DNA of 64,000 nt from Micromonospora sp. NBRC 110009 (GTDB lineage Bacteria; Actinomycetota; Actinomycetes; Mycobacteriales; Micromonosporaceae): contig NZ_CP130427.1 in the NCBI RefSeq assembly GCF_030518795.1, positions 1,798,001 through 1,862,000 on the forward strand. The letters run 5' to 3'. Positions 18,283 through 28,213 of this stretch are shown here, piece by piece. The notes beneath the pieces are model-generated. The model did not search any database. It was not told the DNA's origin and worked only from the letters and a program-made list of their open reading frames with translations. The translations under genes and the position numbers were made by a program. Position 1 is the stretch's first letter; each line of letters starts with the position of its first letter.

Positions 18283-19389
18283 ATGTCCGACTTCAAACCG
18301 GGCCTGGAGGGCGTCGTAGCCTTCGAGACCGAGATCGCCGAACCGGACCGCGAGGGCGGCGCGCTGCGCTATCGCGGCGTGGACATCGAGGATCTGATCG
18401 GCCAGGTCTCCTTCGGCAACGTCTGGGCGCTGCTGGTCGACGGCCGCTTCGGCCCGGGCCTGCCGCCGGCCGAGCCGTTCCCGGTGCCGGTGCACTCCGG
18501 CGACATCCGCGTCGACGTGCAGTCCGCGGTCGCCATGCTCGCCCCCTACTGGGGGCTCAGCCAGCTCCTCGACATCTCCGACGAGCAGGCCCGCGAGGAC
18601 CTGGCCCGGGTGTCGGTCACCGCGCTCTCCTTCGTCGCCCAGTCCGCCCGCGGCCTCGGCCTGCCGGCCGTGCCGCAGAAGGAGATCGACAAGGCGGAGA
18701 CCATCGTCGAGCGCTTCATGAAGCGCTGGCGGGGTGAGCCCGACCCGCGGCACGTCAAGGCCGTCGACGCCTACTTCATCTCGGCCGCCGAGCACGGCCT
18801 GAACGCCTCCACCTTCACCGCCCGGATCGTCGCCTCCACCGGCGCCGACGCCGCCGCCTGCATCTCCTCCGGCATCGGCGCGCTCTCCGGCCCGCTGCAC
18901 GGCGGCGCGCCGTCCCGCGTGCTCAGCATGCTCGAGGCCGTCGAGCGCAGCGGCGACGCCGAGGGGTACGTCAAGGGCGTCCTCGACCGCGGCGAGCGGC
19001 TGATGGGCTTCGGCCACCGGGTCTACCGGGCCGAGGACCCGCGCGCCCGGGTGCTCCGGCGCACCGCCAAGGAGCTGGGCGCGCCCCGCTTCGAGATCGC
19101 CGAGGCGCTGGAGAAGGCCGCCCTGGCCGAGCTGCAGGCCCGCCGCCCGGACCGGGTGCTCGCCACCAACGTCGAGTTCTGGTCGGCCGTGGTGCTGGAC
19201 TTCGCCGAGGTGCCCGCGCACATGTTCACCTCGATGTTCACCTGTGCCCGGATGGGCGGTTGGTCCGCCCACATCCTGGAGCAGAAGAAGCTCCAGCGGC
19301 TGGTCCGCCCCTCGGCCCGGTACGTCGGCCACGCCCCCCGCAAGCCCCAGGAGGTCGAGGGCTGGGACGCCATCCCGCACGGCGTCTGA
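18283..19389 (+). CDS. citA: Citrate synthase 2 (citrate/2-methylcitrate synthase family)
   Basis: Condenses oxaloacetate with acetyl-CoA (or possibly propionyl-CoA) in the TCA or methylcitrate cycle. The 368-residue protein begins MSDFKPGLEGVVAFETEIAEP and has LRYRGVDIEDL. The catalytic trio is seen in SAAEHGLNASTF (His), MGFGHRVYRAEDPRA (His) and the ARMGGWSAHILEQ region with an acidic residue in VLDFAEVPAHMF. This matches actinobacterial citrate synthase 2 in length and in sequence. AGGAGACGAC precedes the ATG, an ideal ribosome site, so the much longer open frame starting at 17440 is not used. A 12-base-pair GC hairpin follows at 19448. Confidence 0.92.
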   Translation: MSDFKPGLEGVVAFETEIAEPDREGGALRYRGVDIEDLIGQVSFGNVWALLVDGRFGPGLPPAEPFPVPVHSGDIRVDVQSAVAMLAPYWGLSQLLDISDEQAREDLARVSVTALSFVAQSARGLGLPAVPQKEIDKAETIVERFMKRWRGEPDPRHVKAVDAYFISAAEHGLNASTFTARIVASTGADAAACISSGIGALSGPLHGGAPSRVLSMLEAVERSGDAEGYVKGVLDRGERLMGFGHRVYRAEDPRARVLRRTAKELGAPRFEIAEALEKAALAELQARRPDRVLATNVEFWSAVVLDFAEVPAHMFTSMFTCARMGGWSAHILEQKKLQRLVRPSARYVGHAPRKPQEVEGWDAIPHGV

Positions 19390-19443
19390 AAGGAAGGGCC
19401 CCTTCTTAACGCCTGAGGCATAGGAAGGGCCCCCTGCTAACGC
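19389..19443. repeat. GGGCCCC/GTTAACGCC intergenic palindromic repeat, copy 2
   Basis: Starts at the last base of the citA stop codon: AAAGGAAGGGCCCCTTCTTA, then GCCTGAGGCATA and GGAAGGGCCCCCTGCTAACG. It has the same orientation as copy 1, with about 80 percent identity in the first half. It may contribute to 3' end formation of citA. Confidence 0.85.
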
Positions 19444-19447
19444 GCGA

Positions 19448-19477
19448 GCGAGGCCCCGGCTCCGGCCGGGGCCTCGC
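19448..19477. terminator. GC hairpin downstream of citA
   Basis: Perfect 12-base-pair stem GCGAGGCCCCGG / CCGGGGCCTCGC with a 6-base loop. No U-tract follows, as is common for actinobacterial terminators. It lies 59 bases after the citA stop and about 195 bases before serC. Confidence 0.65.
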
Positions 19478-19549
19478 CGTATGTGGCGCATCCCTCAGGC
19501 CCGGTCGTGGGACCTGCCGTCGGGCGGGGCGGCCCGGGTGCGAGGATGA

Positions 19550-20800
<1,251 letters not shown>

Positions 20801-20810
20801 TCACCTGGTG

Positions 20811-20850
20811 ACGGTGGGTGGTCGTCCGGGCTCCGGCGACCACCCACCGT
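20811..20850. terminator. Strong hairpin downstream of serC
   Basis: Perfect 14-base-pair stem ACGGTGGGTGGTCG / CGACCACCCACCGT around a 12-base loop. It starts 10 bases after the serC stop. This is the most stable terminator-like structure in the first half of the window. Confidence 0.8.
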
Positions 20851-20988
20851 GATCATCACCGCAGCTCAGTCACGACATGCCGGGTGTCGCATCCCCCACC
20901 TTCGGGTAGATGGGCGTACGGTGGTCCGAGACGCCCGGGTGGCCGGCTCGTGGCGTGACGGCCAGCGAAGCGGGACGGAGGCAAGCCC

Positions 20989-22068
20989 ATGCGCCCAGTA
21001 CGCTTCGTCGCCCTCTCCGAGGACGGCCAGGCTCTGGTGCTCGCCGACGAGGTCGGGCGCCTGCTCGCCCTCCCCATCGACGAACGCATCGCCACGGCGC
21101 TGCACGCCGAGCCCGGCGCGGCCCCGCTAGCGGCGGTGCCCAGCGCGGCCGACCCGACCCCCTCGCTCTCCCCGCGGGACATCCAGGCCCGGATCCGCTC
21201 CGGCGAGTCCGCCGAGGACGTGGCCCGGATCGCCGGCGTCCCGGTCGACCGGGTCCTGCGCTACGCCGGCCCGGTGCTCCAGGAGCGGGCCATGCTCGCC
21301 CAGCACGCCCGGCGGACCCGGCTCAAGGGCGCGGAGAAGCCGACCCCGCTGGCCGAGGTGGTCAACGGCCGGCTGGCGCAGCACGGGATCGACACCGAGA
21401 AGATCTCCTGGGACGCCTACCGGCGGGACGACGGCGCCTGGCGCATCGTCGCCACCTGGCCGTCGGGCAAGGCCACCGCGCAGGCGGTCTGGGACCTCGA
21501 CAAGACCCGGCAGCACGTCGCCCCACACGACGACATGGCGCAATACCTGTGCGCCGAGCGGCCCACGCCGATCCTCGGCCAGGAGCCGGCACCGGAGCGG
21601 GGCGGCCACGCGCTGCCCGGCCCGTCGCGCGGCGAGCCGAGCCGGGGCGGGCACGGCCTGCCGGCGCCCGCCGAGCACGCCCGTCCGGGGCGGGACCCGA
21701 TCCGCGCCGGCCGGGACGCGCTGCTCGCCTCGCTGGACCGTCCGCTCGGCGGCACCTCCGGGCGGGGTCTGGAGACCCGCTCCCCGGCTGCGCTCGCCGG
21801 CCCGGACGCGCCCCGGCAGCGGGCCGTCACCGGTGGGGCGGCGGCGCTGCTCGGCGGCGGCCAGGGTTCGGCGTTCGACGACGACTCGGACGCGCCGAAG
21901 GAGATCCCGGCCGTGCCGTCGCTGGCCGTGCTCCGGCCGCGGCGCACCGGTGCCGCGGCGGCGGCCGGCGGCGAGTCGACCGAGGCCGGCGGCAAGCCGC
22001 GCAAGCGGCTGCCGAGCTGGGACGACGTCCTCTTCGGCAGCGGCCCGGCGGCCCGCGAGTCGTCCTGA
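20989..22068 (+). CDS. sepH: Septation protein SepH (DUF3071)
   Basis: SepH is an actinobacterial cell-division protein that binds FtsZ and promotes its assembly. The N-terminal DUF3071 domain occupies about residues 1-170. It starts MRPVRFVALSEDGQALVLADEVGRLLALPID and includes the helix-turn-helix-like stretch SPRDIQARIRSGESAEDVARIAGVPVDRVLRYAGPVL, then WDAYRRDDGAWRIVATW. The remainder is disordered, Pro/Gly/Arg-rich, ending with the short conserved motif RLPSWDDVLFG that the family uses at its C-terminus for FtsZ contact. Length (359) is within the family range. ATG start with GGAGGC a few bases upstream. Monocistronic between the serC hairpin and the palindromes before the aldo/keto reductase. 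Confidence 0.92.
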   Translation: MRPVRFVALSEDGQALVLADEVGRLLALPIDERIATALHAEPGAAPLAAVPSAADPTPSLSPRDIQARIRSGESAEDVARIAGVPVDRVLRYAGPVLQERAMLAQHARRTRLKGAEKPTPLAEVVNGRLAQHGIDTEKISWDAYRRDDGAWRIVATWPSGKATAQAVWDLDKTRQHVAPHDDMAQYLCAERPTPILGQEPAPERGGHALPGPSRGEPSRGGHGLPAPAEHARPGRDPIRAGRDALLASLDRPLGGTSGRGLETRSPAALAGPDAPRQRAVTGGAAALLGGGQGSAFDDDSDAPKEIPAVPSLAVLRPRRTGAAAAAGGESTEAGGKPRKRLPSWDDVLFGSGPAARESS

Positions 22069-22077
22069 TCCCACGGG

Positions 22078-22122
22078 CACCCTGGTAAGGCGAGGCACTC
22101 TAAGTGCCCACGTGCCAGGGTG
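22078..22122. promoter_or_regulatory. Nested inverted repeats upstream of the aldo/keto reductase
   Basis: An outer pair CACCCTGG (22078-22085) / CCAGGGTG (22115-22122) encloses an inner perfect pair GGCACT-CTA-AGTGCC (22094-22108). The right outer arm overlaps the ribosome-binding region, and the reductase ATG follows at 22128. Two symmetric dyads sharing nearly one centre suggest an operator or an RNA hairpin that occludes the ribosome site. No regulator gene lies next to it. Confidence 0.5.
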
Positions 22123-22127
22123 GACCC

Positions 22128-23114
<987 letters not shown>

Positions 23115-23135
23115 CCCCCCCCTCCCCCTCCCTCC

Positions 23136-23220
23136 CCCCGCGCCGATCTTGCACTTTGGGCCCCGAAGTCGCGGCTTGTGCACCTTTTGCCTGGGCAGCA
23201 ACTGCAAGATCGGCGCGGGG
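23136..23220. repeat. Intergenic inverted repeat with GCGCCGATCTTGCA arms
   Basis: Perfect 18-base arms CCCCGCGCCGATCTTGCA (23136-23153) and TGCAAGATCGGCGCGGGG (23203-23220) enclose 49 bases containing CAAAAGGT-type and GGGCAGCAACTG sequence. It sits between convergent genes, so it can form a bidirectional terminator. I recall similar GATCTTGCAGTTGC repeats between many genes in Micromonosporaceae. Confidence 0.8.
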
Positions 23221-23267
23221 AGGGCGGGGTCGGGCGGGGTGGGGAGGGGTGAGGGGGGAGGGTGGGG

Positions 23268-23846
23268 TTAGAGGGGCCAGGTGGCCAGGTGGTCGTAGGT
23301 GGGGTGGGGGCCGGGGTGGCTGCGGACCAGGGTGAGCTTCTCCGCGGGCCATTCGGGGCCGGTGTAGTCGTGCAGGGCCTCGCGGTCGGCCAGGATGTCG
23401 GCGCGGTCGATCCGGTCGCCGGGGCGGGCGATGGTGAGGTGGGCGCGGAAGGGCTTGTCGTCGTGGGGCAGCTTGGCCCGGCGCAGCCCGAAGCGGATCA
23501 GCCGGGCCAGCGTGGCCAGGGCGTCCACGTCGCCCCGGACGTCCACCCAGAGCACCGTGAACCGGCCCCGCCCGAAGCTGCCGCCGCCCCCGAGGCGGAG
23601 CAGCGGCGCGCTGTCCCGGCCATTTCGGAACGTCTCCGCGGCCAGGCCGAGGGTGCTCTCGACGTCCACCAGCCGGCACTCCTCGACGTCACCGAGGAAG
23701 GCCAGGGTGAGGTGGGCGTGGGCCGGGTCGGCCAGCCGGACGTTGGTGCCGCCGGCGGAGGCGACGCCGACGCGTAGCCGGGCGACCTCGGCGGTCAGGT
23801 CGTCGACCGCCGGACGGGGCGGGTAGATCGCGACGAAGAGCCGCAC
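23268..23846 (-). CDS. thpR: RNA 2',3'-cyclic phosphodiesterase (2'-5' RNA ligase family)
   Basis: A 192-residue member of the 2H phosphoesterase superfamily. It begins MRLFVAIYPPRPAVDDL, and the two His motifs that define the family are HAHLTLAFLG (about residues 44-53) and HLTIARPGD (about 138). These enzymes hydrolyse 2',3'-cyclic phosphates in RNA to 2'-phosphomonoesters and can join 2'-5' RNA ends in vitro. Both half-sites have the H-x-T/L-hydrophobic form needed for catalysis. ATG start. The upstream hypothetical gene ends 11 bases before it... on the same strand its start lies at 24366, so the two genes are probably co-transcribed. Confidence 0.88.
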   Translation of the reverse strand: MRLFVAIYPPRPAVDDLTAEVARLRVGVASAGGTNVRLADPAHAHLTLAFLGDVEECRLVDVESTLGLAAETFRNGRDSAPLLRLGGGGSFGRGRFTVLWVDVRGDVDALATLARLIRFGLRRAKLPHDDKPFRAHLTIARPGDRIDRADILADREALHDYTGPEWPAEKLTLVRSHPGPHPTYDHLATWPL

Positions 23847-23856
23847 GGTGCCCGGG

Positions 23857-24366
23857 TCAGCGGTGCCGCTGGTGGTGGCCGGCGCGGGCGGTGGGCAGGG
23901 TGAGCCCGGCCGCGTGCAGCAGCCCCTCCACCCGGACCCGTTCGATCTCCCGGTCGACGCCCTCCAGCTCGGCCAGGTGCTCGGGAATGCCCAGCGCCCG
24001 GCAGGCGGCCCGCAGCCGCTCGTCGTACGCGTCGATGACCGCGCCGTGCCACACCACCGAACGGTCGGCGACGGCGAGCCGGTGGCCGCCGAGCCGGCGC
24101 AGGTCGACGGCGATCTGTTCCAGCGGCCGCCGGCCGTCCCGGTCGAACTCGGTGAGGTCGATGTCGCGGGTCAACGCGTCCGCCTCGATGGCCCGGTCCA
24201 GCTGGGCGATGGTGCGCCTTTCCCGGCGCTGCTCTCGCCACTCCGCCCACCGGCAGGCCACCCGGTCGAGGATCTCGTCGGCGCAGAAGAGCAGCGCGAA
24301 GAGCGCGGGGAGGCAGCAGACGGCGAGAATCGCCATCGCCAACAGAAGTCCCCGCCCCGCTCCCAC
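23857..24366 (-). CDS. Hypothetical membrane-anchored protein with charged cytosolic domain
   Basis: I do not recognise a family. The 169-residue protein begins with a short hydrophobic segment (residues 6-27: LLLAMAILAVCCLPALFALLF) that is either a membrane anchor or an uncleaved signal. Then comes a strongly basic stretch (WAEWREQRRERRTIAQLDRA) and a mixed-charge helical domain with ELEGVDREIERVRVEGLLHAAG near the end, suggesting coiled-coil character. The frame has normal actinobacterial codon bias, which supports real coding. It precedes the 2H phosphoesterase gene by 10 bases on the same strand, so they may be an operon. No function can be assigned. Confidence 0.65.
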   Translation of the reverse strand: MGAGRGLLLAMAILAVCCLPALFALLFCADEILDRVACRWAEWREQRRERRTIAQLDRAIEADALTRDIDLTEFDRDGRRPLEQIAVDLRRLGGHRLAVADRSVVWHGAVIDAYDERLRAACRALGIPEHLAELEGVDREIERVRVEGLLHAAGLTLPTARAGHHQRHR

Positions 24367-24435
24367 ATATCGAAGCTATGCCGAATAGTGGTGACCCGCC
24401 ACCTCGTTGCCGATATCCGGACTGGATGAATGCGG

Positions 24436-24468
24436 AAGGACCGGTCCCCGGGACGGGAACCGGTCCTT
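24436..24468. terminator. Hairpin downstream of the minus-strand MFS gene
   Basis: Stem AAGGACCGGT / ACCGGTCCTT with a 13-base GC loop that can itself pair. It lies 17 bases past the stop of the MFS gene on the minus strand. Confidence 0.6.
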
Positions 24469-24485
24469 CGAGCGGTCAACGCGCC

Positions 24486-25772
24486 TTACTCGGCGCCGGG
24501 CGACACCACGTAGAAGCGGGGCATCGGCAGCATTCGCATCCGCAGCCGGGCACCGGAGCGGCGGAGTTGCCAGGTGAGCGCGAGGAGCGCGGCGGCCAGC
24601 GAGATCAGCCCACCGGCCCAGATGCTCGTCCCGGCGCCGTACGTCTCGGCCACCCAGCCGATGATCGGCGCGCCCACCGGGTTGGTACCGAGGAAGACCA
24701 GCACCCACAGCGCCATGACCCGGCCCCGGAAGGAGGCGTCGACGCTGAGCTGGACCCGCTGGTTGGCGGCCTGGGCGAAGAAGACCATGAAGAACCCGGT
24801 CGGCATTAGCAGCGCCACCACCAGCCAGTACGACGGGGCGAGCCCGACCAGCGTGCCGAAGCTGGCGCAGCCGACGGCGGCACCGAGGACCAGCCAGACC
24901 GAGGGGCGGCTGCGCCGCCCGGTGCCGGCCAGGGCGCCGGTCAGCGCGCCGACCGCCAGCGCGGTGGTGAACAGGCCGAACGAGGCGGCGCCGGTCTTGA
25001 ACACGGTCTTGGACAGCGCGGCGAGGGTGAGCTGGAAGTTGAACAGGCTCATCCCGACCACCGACATCAGCGCCATCGGCAGCAGGATGTCGGGGCGGCG
25101 CGCGACGTACCGCAGGCCGTCGATCACCCGGGCCTGGTCGCGCTCGCCGGCCGGCGGCAGGTCCTTGCGGTACAGCTCGCTGGTGCGCATCCGGACCACG
25201 TTGACCAGCGGGGCGATCGAGCTGAACGCGGTGATCAGGAAGACCGGCCCGACGTCGAAGGCGGCGATGGCCAGGCCGGCGACGGCCGGGCCGAGGATCC
25301 GGGCCGAGTTGAAGGTGGCCGCGTTGAGCGAGAGCGCGTTCGGCAGCAGCGGTACGCCGACCAGCTCGGAGACGAACGCCTGCCGGACCGGGGTCTCCAC
25401 CGCGTTGAACACCCCGAGCAGGGCGGCGAACGCGAAGACGTGCCAGAGCTGCACCAGCCCGGTGACCACCAGCAGGCTCATCGCCAGCGCCAGCACCGTC
25501 CAGAAGATGTTGGCGATGAAGAGCAGCATCCGCTTGTCGTACCGGTCGGCGAGCCGGCCGGAGATCAGGGTCAGCAGCAGGACGGGGGTGAACTGGAGCG
25601 CGGTGACCACACCGAGCGCGGTCGCGGAGTTGCCGCTGAGGTCGAGGACGAGCCAGTCCTGGGCGATGTACATCATCCAGACGCCGATCAACTTGATCAG
25701 CTGTCCGGTGGCGAAGAGTCGGTAGTTGCGGACTCGTAGGGACTGGAACATCGTGCTCAACTTGGCCTGCAC
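24486..25772 (-). CDS. MFS drug-efflux-type transporter
   Basis: A 428-residue transporter with about 12 membrane segments. It opens MFQSLRVRNYRLFATGQLIKLIGVWMMYIAQDWLVLDLSG, the standard MFS_3/EntS N-terminus with QDWLVL in helix 1. The motif-A loop is LISGRLADRYDKRMLLFI. Typical substrates are drugs or siderophores. A GTG start at 25770-25772 (VQAKLSTMFQSL) has GAGGAGG about 9 bases upstream. The MarR-family gene lies 74 bases upstream on the same strand. This arrangement suggests that the pump is repressed by MarR and induced by its ligand; the ligand cannot be told from the sequence. Confidence 0.87.
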   Translation of the reverse strand: MQAKLSTMFQSLRVRNYRLFATGQLIKLIGVWMMYIAQDWLVLDLSGNSATALGVVTALQFTPVLLLTLISGRLADRYDKRMLLFIANIFWTVLALAMSLLVVTGLVQLWHVFAFAALLGVFNAVETPVRQAFVSELVGVPLLPNALSLNAATFNSARILGPAVAGLAIAAFDVGPVFLITAFSSIAPLVNVVRMRTSELYRKDLPPAGERDQARVIDGLRYVARRPDILLPMALMSVVGMSLFNFQLTLAALSKTVFKTGAASFGLFTTALAVGALTGALAGTGRRSRPSVWLVLGAAVGCASFGTLVGLAPSYWLVVALLMPTGFFMVFFAQAANQRVQLSVDASFRGRVMALWVLVFLGTNPVGAPIIGWVAETYGAGTSIWAGGLISLAAALLALTWQLRRSGARLRMRMLPMPRFYVVSPGAE

Positions 25773-25846
25773 TCTAGGTGCGCCTCCTCGCGTCGGGTAC
25801 GCCTCATCCACGGCGGACGAAGCGGACCGCGAGGCGCGGTGCCGGC

Positions 25847-26281
25847 TCAGGCGCGAGCGATCACCTGGAGGATGTCCGCGGCCCGCCGGAGCGTGTCGCG
25901 TTCCTCCTCGCTGAGCTCGGCCAGCCGGCTGGCCAGCCACTGGTTGCGGGCCCGCTCGAACTGCTCGAGCACGGCCCGACCTCCCTCGGTCGCCGCCAGG
26001 ATGACCTGCCGCCCGTCGGTCGGATGGGGGGTGCGCTGCACGAGGCCGCGCTCCTCCAGCTTCCCGACGATCTTGGTCATCGTCGGCGGTTGCACCCGCT
26101 CGATGTCGGCCAGTTCCCGCGGCGTCAGCGCGCCCGCCAGGTTGAGGCTGGTGAGCGCCGAGAGCTGGCTGCCCGTCAGGTCGCCGACCGGGCGGGCTTG
26201 CCGGACCCGCCGGTTGAGTCGGGTGATCGCATCACGCAGCTGAGGGGCCAGCTGCGCCGGTGGCACGCGTTTCGCCGTCAC
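25847..26281 (-). CDS. MarR-family transcriptional regulator
   Basis: A winged-helix DNA-binding repressor. The reading of 144 residues has SALTSLNLAGALTPRELADIERVQPPTMTKIVGKLEERGLVQR (HTH and recognition helix), then the wing PHPTDGRQVILAATEGG, with dimerisation helices at both ends. The frame also extends to a GTG at 26296. I prefer the GTG at 26279-26281 because ACGGAG sits 6 bases before it, whereas the upstream GTG directly abuts a palindrome and has no ribosome site (it could only be used leaderless). Co-directional with the efflux gene, which it probably controls along with itself. Confidence 0.88.
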   Translation of the reverse strand: MTAKRVPPAQLAPQLRDAITRLNRRVRQARPVGDLTGSQLSALTSLNLAGALTPRELADIERVQPPTMTKIVGKLEERGLVQRTPHPTDGRQVILAATEGGRAVLEQFERARNQWLASRLAELSEEERDTLRRAADILQVIARA

Positions 26282-26298
26282 CGTCCGCTCCGTCACAG

Positions 26299-26313
26299 TA
26301 GTTAGCTTAACTA
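26299..26313. promoter_or_regulatory. Candidate MarR operator
   Basis: Perfect dyad TAGTTA-GCT-TAACTA in otherwise GC-rich DNA, centred 25 bases upstream of the chosen MarR start. A partial half (GCTAAC) follows at 26322. AT-rich 6+6 dyads of this size are typical MarR sites. The position would block the MarR promoter. Confidence 0.7.
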
Positions 26314-26360
26314 ATGAGCCTGGCTAACGACATGCGATATGACCAGGCTCACGAGGGGAG

Positions 26361-27842
26361 TCAATTCACCACGGACTCGATCGGGCCGCGCAGGAAGTAC
26401 AGGATGAACAGTGCCGCCACCCCGTACAGCAGGGGGTGGATCTCCCGGGCCTTCCCCCTCGCCAGCTTCACCAGCACGTAGCTGACGACACCGGCGCCGA
26501 TGCCGTTCGAGATCGAGTAGGTGAACGGCATCAGCACGATGGTGAGGAACGCCGGGATGGCGATCTCGTAATCGGTCCAGTCGATCGTGCGTACCGCGCT
26601 CATCATCAGGAAGCCGACCACCACCAGCGCCGTCGACGCCGCCTCGAACGGCACCACTTCCGACAGCGGCGCCAGGAACATGGCCAGCAGGAACAGGCCA
26701 CCGGTGACCAGGTTGGCCACCCCGGTCCGGGCACCCTCCGCGACGCCGGCCGCGCTCTCGATGTACGACGTGTTGCTGGAGACGCTCGCCGCGCCACCCG
26801 CCGCCGCGGCGATCGAGTCGACCAGCAGGATCTCCCGGGCCCGCGGCGGGGTGCCCCGCTCGTCGAGCATGTCCCCCTCCTGGCCGATGGCCACCATCGT
26901 GCCCATCGTGTCGAAGAAATCCGTGATCAGCAGGGTGAAGACGAACATCAGCGGGACCAGCCAGCCGGCCCGGCTCCACGAGTCCAGCACGTTGAAGTGC
27001 CCCAGCAGGGAGAGATCCGGGACGTCGACGATCTTCTCCGGCAGCCGGGGCACGTTGAGCGCCCAGCCCTTCGGGTTGGGCGTGCCGTTCACGAAGGACG
27101 GCCCGATGTGGCCGATCGCCTCCACCACGATCGCCAGCACGGTGGAGGTGAGGATGCCGATCAGGATCGCGCCGCGGACCCGGCGTACCACCAGCACCAC
27201 GGTGAGCAGGAGGCCCACCACGAAGACCAGCATCGGCCAGCTGACGATCTTGCCGTTGATGCCCAGGCCGACCGGGACGGTGGTGTTCGCGATGTCCGGC
27301 ACTCGGCGGACGAAGCCGGCGTCGACCAGGCCGATGAGGGTGAGGAAGAGGCCGATGCCGACGCCGATCGCCGTCTTCAGCTGGGTGGGCACCGAGCGGA
27401 ACACCGCGGTACGCAGCCCGGTCAGCACCAGGATGCCGATCACCACACCCTCGATCACCACCAGGCCCATCGCGTCGGCCCAGGTCATCTCCGGCGCGAT
27501 CTCGAACGCGACCAGCGCGTTCACGCCCAGCCCGGCGGCCAGCGCCATCGGGAACCGGGCCGCCACGCCCATCAGGATGGTCATCAGGCCGGCCACCAGC
27601 GCGGTGGCGGCGGCGAGCGCCGGGATGGCGAGTTTGCGGCCGTCGCCGTCGACGGCGCTGCCCAGGATCAGCGGGTTCAGCACCACGATGTACGCCATCG
27701 TGAAGAAGGTGGCCAGGCCACCGCGGATCTCCCGGCTCGGGTGCGAGCCGCGGGCGGAGATCTCGAAGAAGCGGTCGAAGGCGTTGCGCGGCTGAGCGGG
27801 AACAGGTGGAGTGCCGTGGTCCGGCGGCGGCGCTATGGCCAT
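26361..27842 (-). CDS. NCS2-family purine permease (adenine/guanine/hypoxanthine, AzgA-like)
   Basis: A 493-residue proton-coupled nucleobase importer with 14 predicted membrane segments. FDRFFEISARGSHPSREIRGGLATFFTMAYIVVLNP is the AzgA-type N-terminus. Motifs for purine recognition include AGLGVNALVAFE and the conserved segment FTLLITDFFDTMGTMVAIGQEGDM, with the Asp/Thr pair of the family. GAASVSSNTSYIESAAGVAEGARTG is the other hallmark loop. It begins at ATG. The gene is divergent from the small DUF2530 gene and separated from the MarR gene by ~65 bases. No purine riboswitch was recognised in its leader. Confidence 0.92.
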   Translation of the reverse strand: MAIAPPPDHGTPPVPAQPRNAFDRFFEISARGSHPSREIRGGLATFFTMAYIVVLNPLILGSAVDGDGRKLAIPALAAATALVAGLMTILMGVAARFPMALAAGLGVNALVAFEIAPEMTWADAMGLVVIEGVVIGILVLTGLRTAVFRSVPTQLKTAIGVGIGLFLTLIGLVDAGFVRRVPDIANTTVPVGLGINGKIVSWPMLVFVVGLLLTVVLVVRRVRGAILIGILTSTVLAIVVEAIGHIGPSFVNGTPNPKGWALNVPRLPEKIVDVPDLSLLGHFNVLDSWSRAGWLVPLMFVFTLLITDFFDTMGTMVAIGQEGDMLDERGTPPRAREILLVDSIAAAAGGAASVSSNTSYIESAAGVAEGARTGVANLVTGGLFLLAMFLAPLSEVVPFEAASTALVVVGFLMMSAVRTIDWTDYEIAIPAFLTIVLMPFTYSISNGIGAGVVSYVLVKLARGKAREIHPLLYGVAALFILYFLRGPIESVVN

Positions 27843-27931
27843 CGGGTCCTCGCAGGGTCATCGGCCGGCTGTCGCGCGCATCGTCCCAGATCACCGGCGG
27901 GCAGGGAAGGACGATCGCGTACGCTGTGCCG

Positions 27932-28192
27932 GTGCCCCAGGAGCAACCGCCGCGGCCCGAGCCGCTCGACCCGCCGATGGTGCCGTTCGCCGTCGCCGGG
28001 TTGATCGTCTGGGCGCTGGTCGGGCTGGTACTGCTGATCTTCTTCCGCGGTTGGCTCACCGAGCACGGGCACCAGAACTGGCTCTGGACCTGCCTGGCCG
28101 GATTTCTGTGGGGCTTTCCCGGTCTCGCCGTGATGATGCGCCACGACGCCAACCGGCGCCGTCGCCGCGAAGCCGCCGCCCGGCAGGGCTGA
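27932..28192 (+). CDS. DUF2530 small membrane protein
   Basis: An 86-residue protein with two predicted membrane helices. A Pro-rich N-terminus (PQEQPPRPEPLDPPMVPFAVAG) leads to LIVWALVGLVLLIFF and then LWTCLAGFLWGFPGLAVMMRHDANRRRRRE. The pattern WxxxxxxGfxlG.pGl.....R matches the actinobacterial family DUF2530 as I remember it. Function unknown. GTG at 27932 is taken as start; GTG 27926 is equally in frame, and neither has a strong ribosome site. It lies in the conserved neighbourhood with DUF3027 and MarR genes. Confidence 0.75.
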   Translation: MPQEQPPRPEPLDPPMVPFAVAGLIVWALVGLVLLIFFRGWLTEHGHQNWLWTCLAGFLWGFPGLAVMMRHDANRRRRREAAARQG

Positions 28193-28213
28193 CCGCCCCG
28201 CGGGGCGCGACCG

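Noticed and set aside
26314..26360. Purine riboswitch for the NCS2 permease
   Set aside because: This stretch lies beyond the 3' end of the permease, and no purine aptamer core was recognised upstream of its start at 27842.
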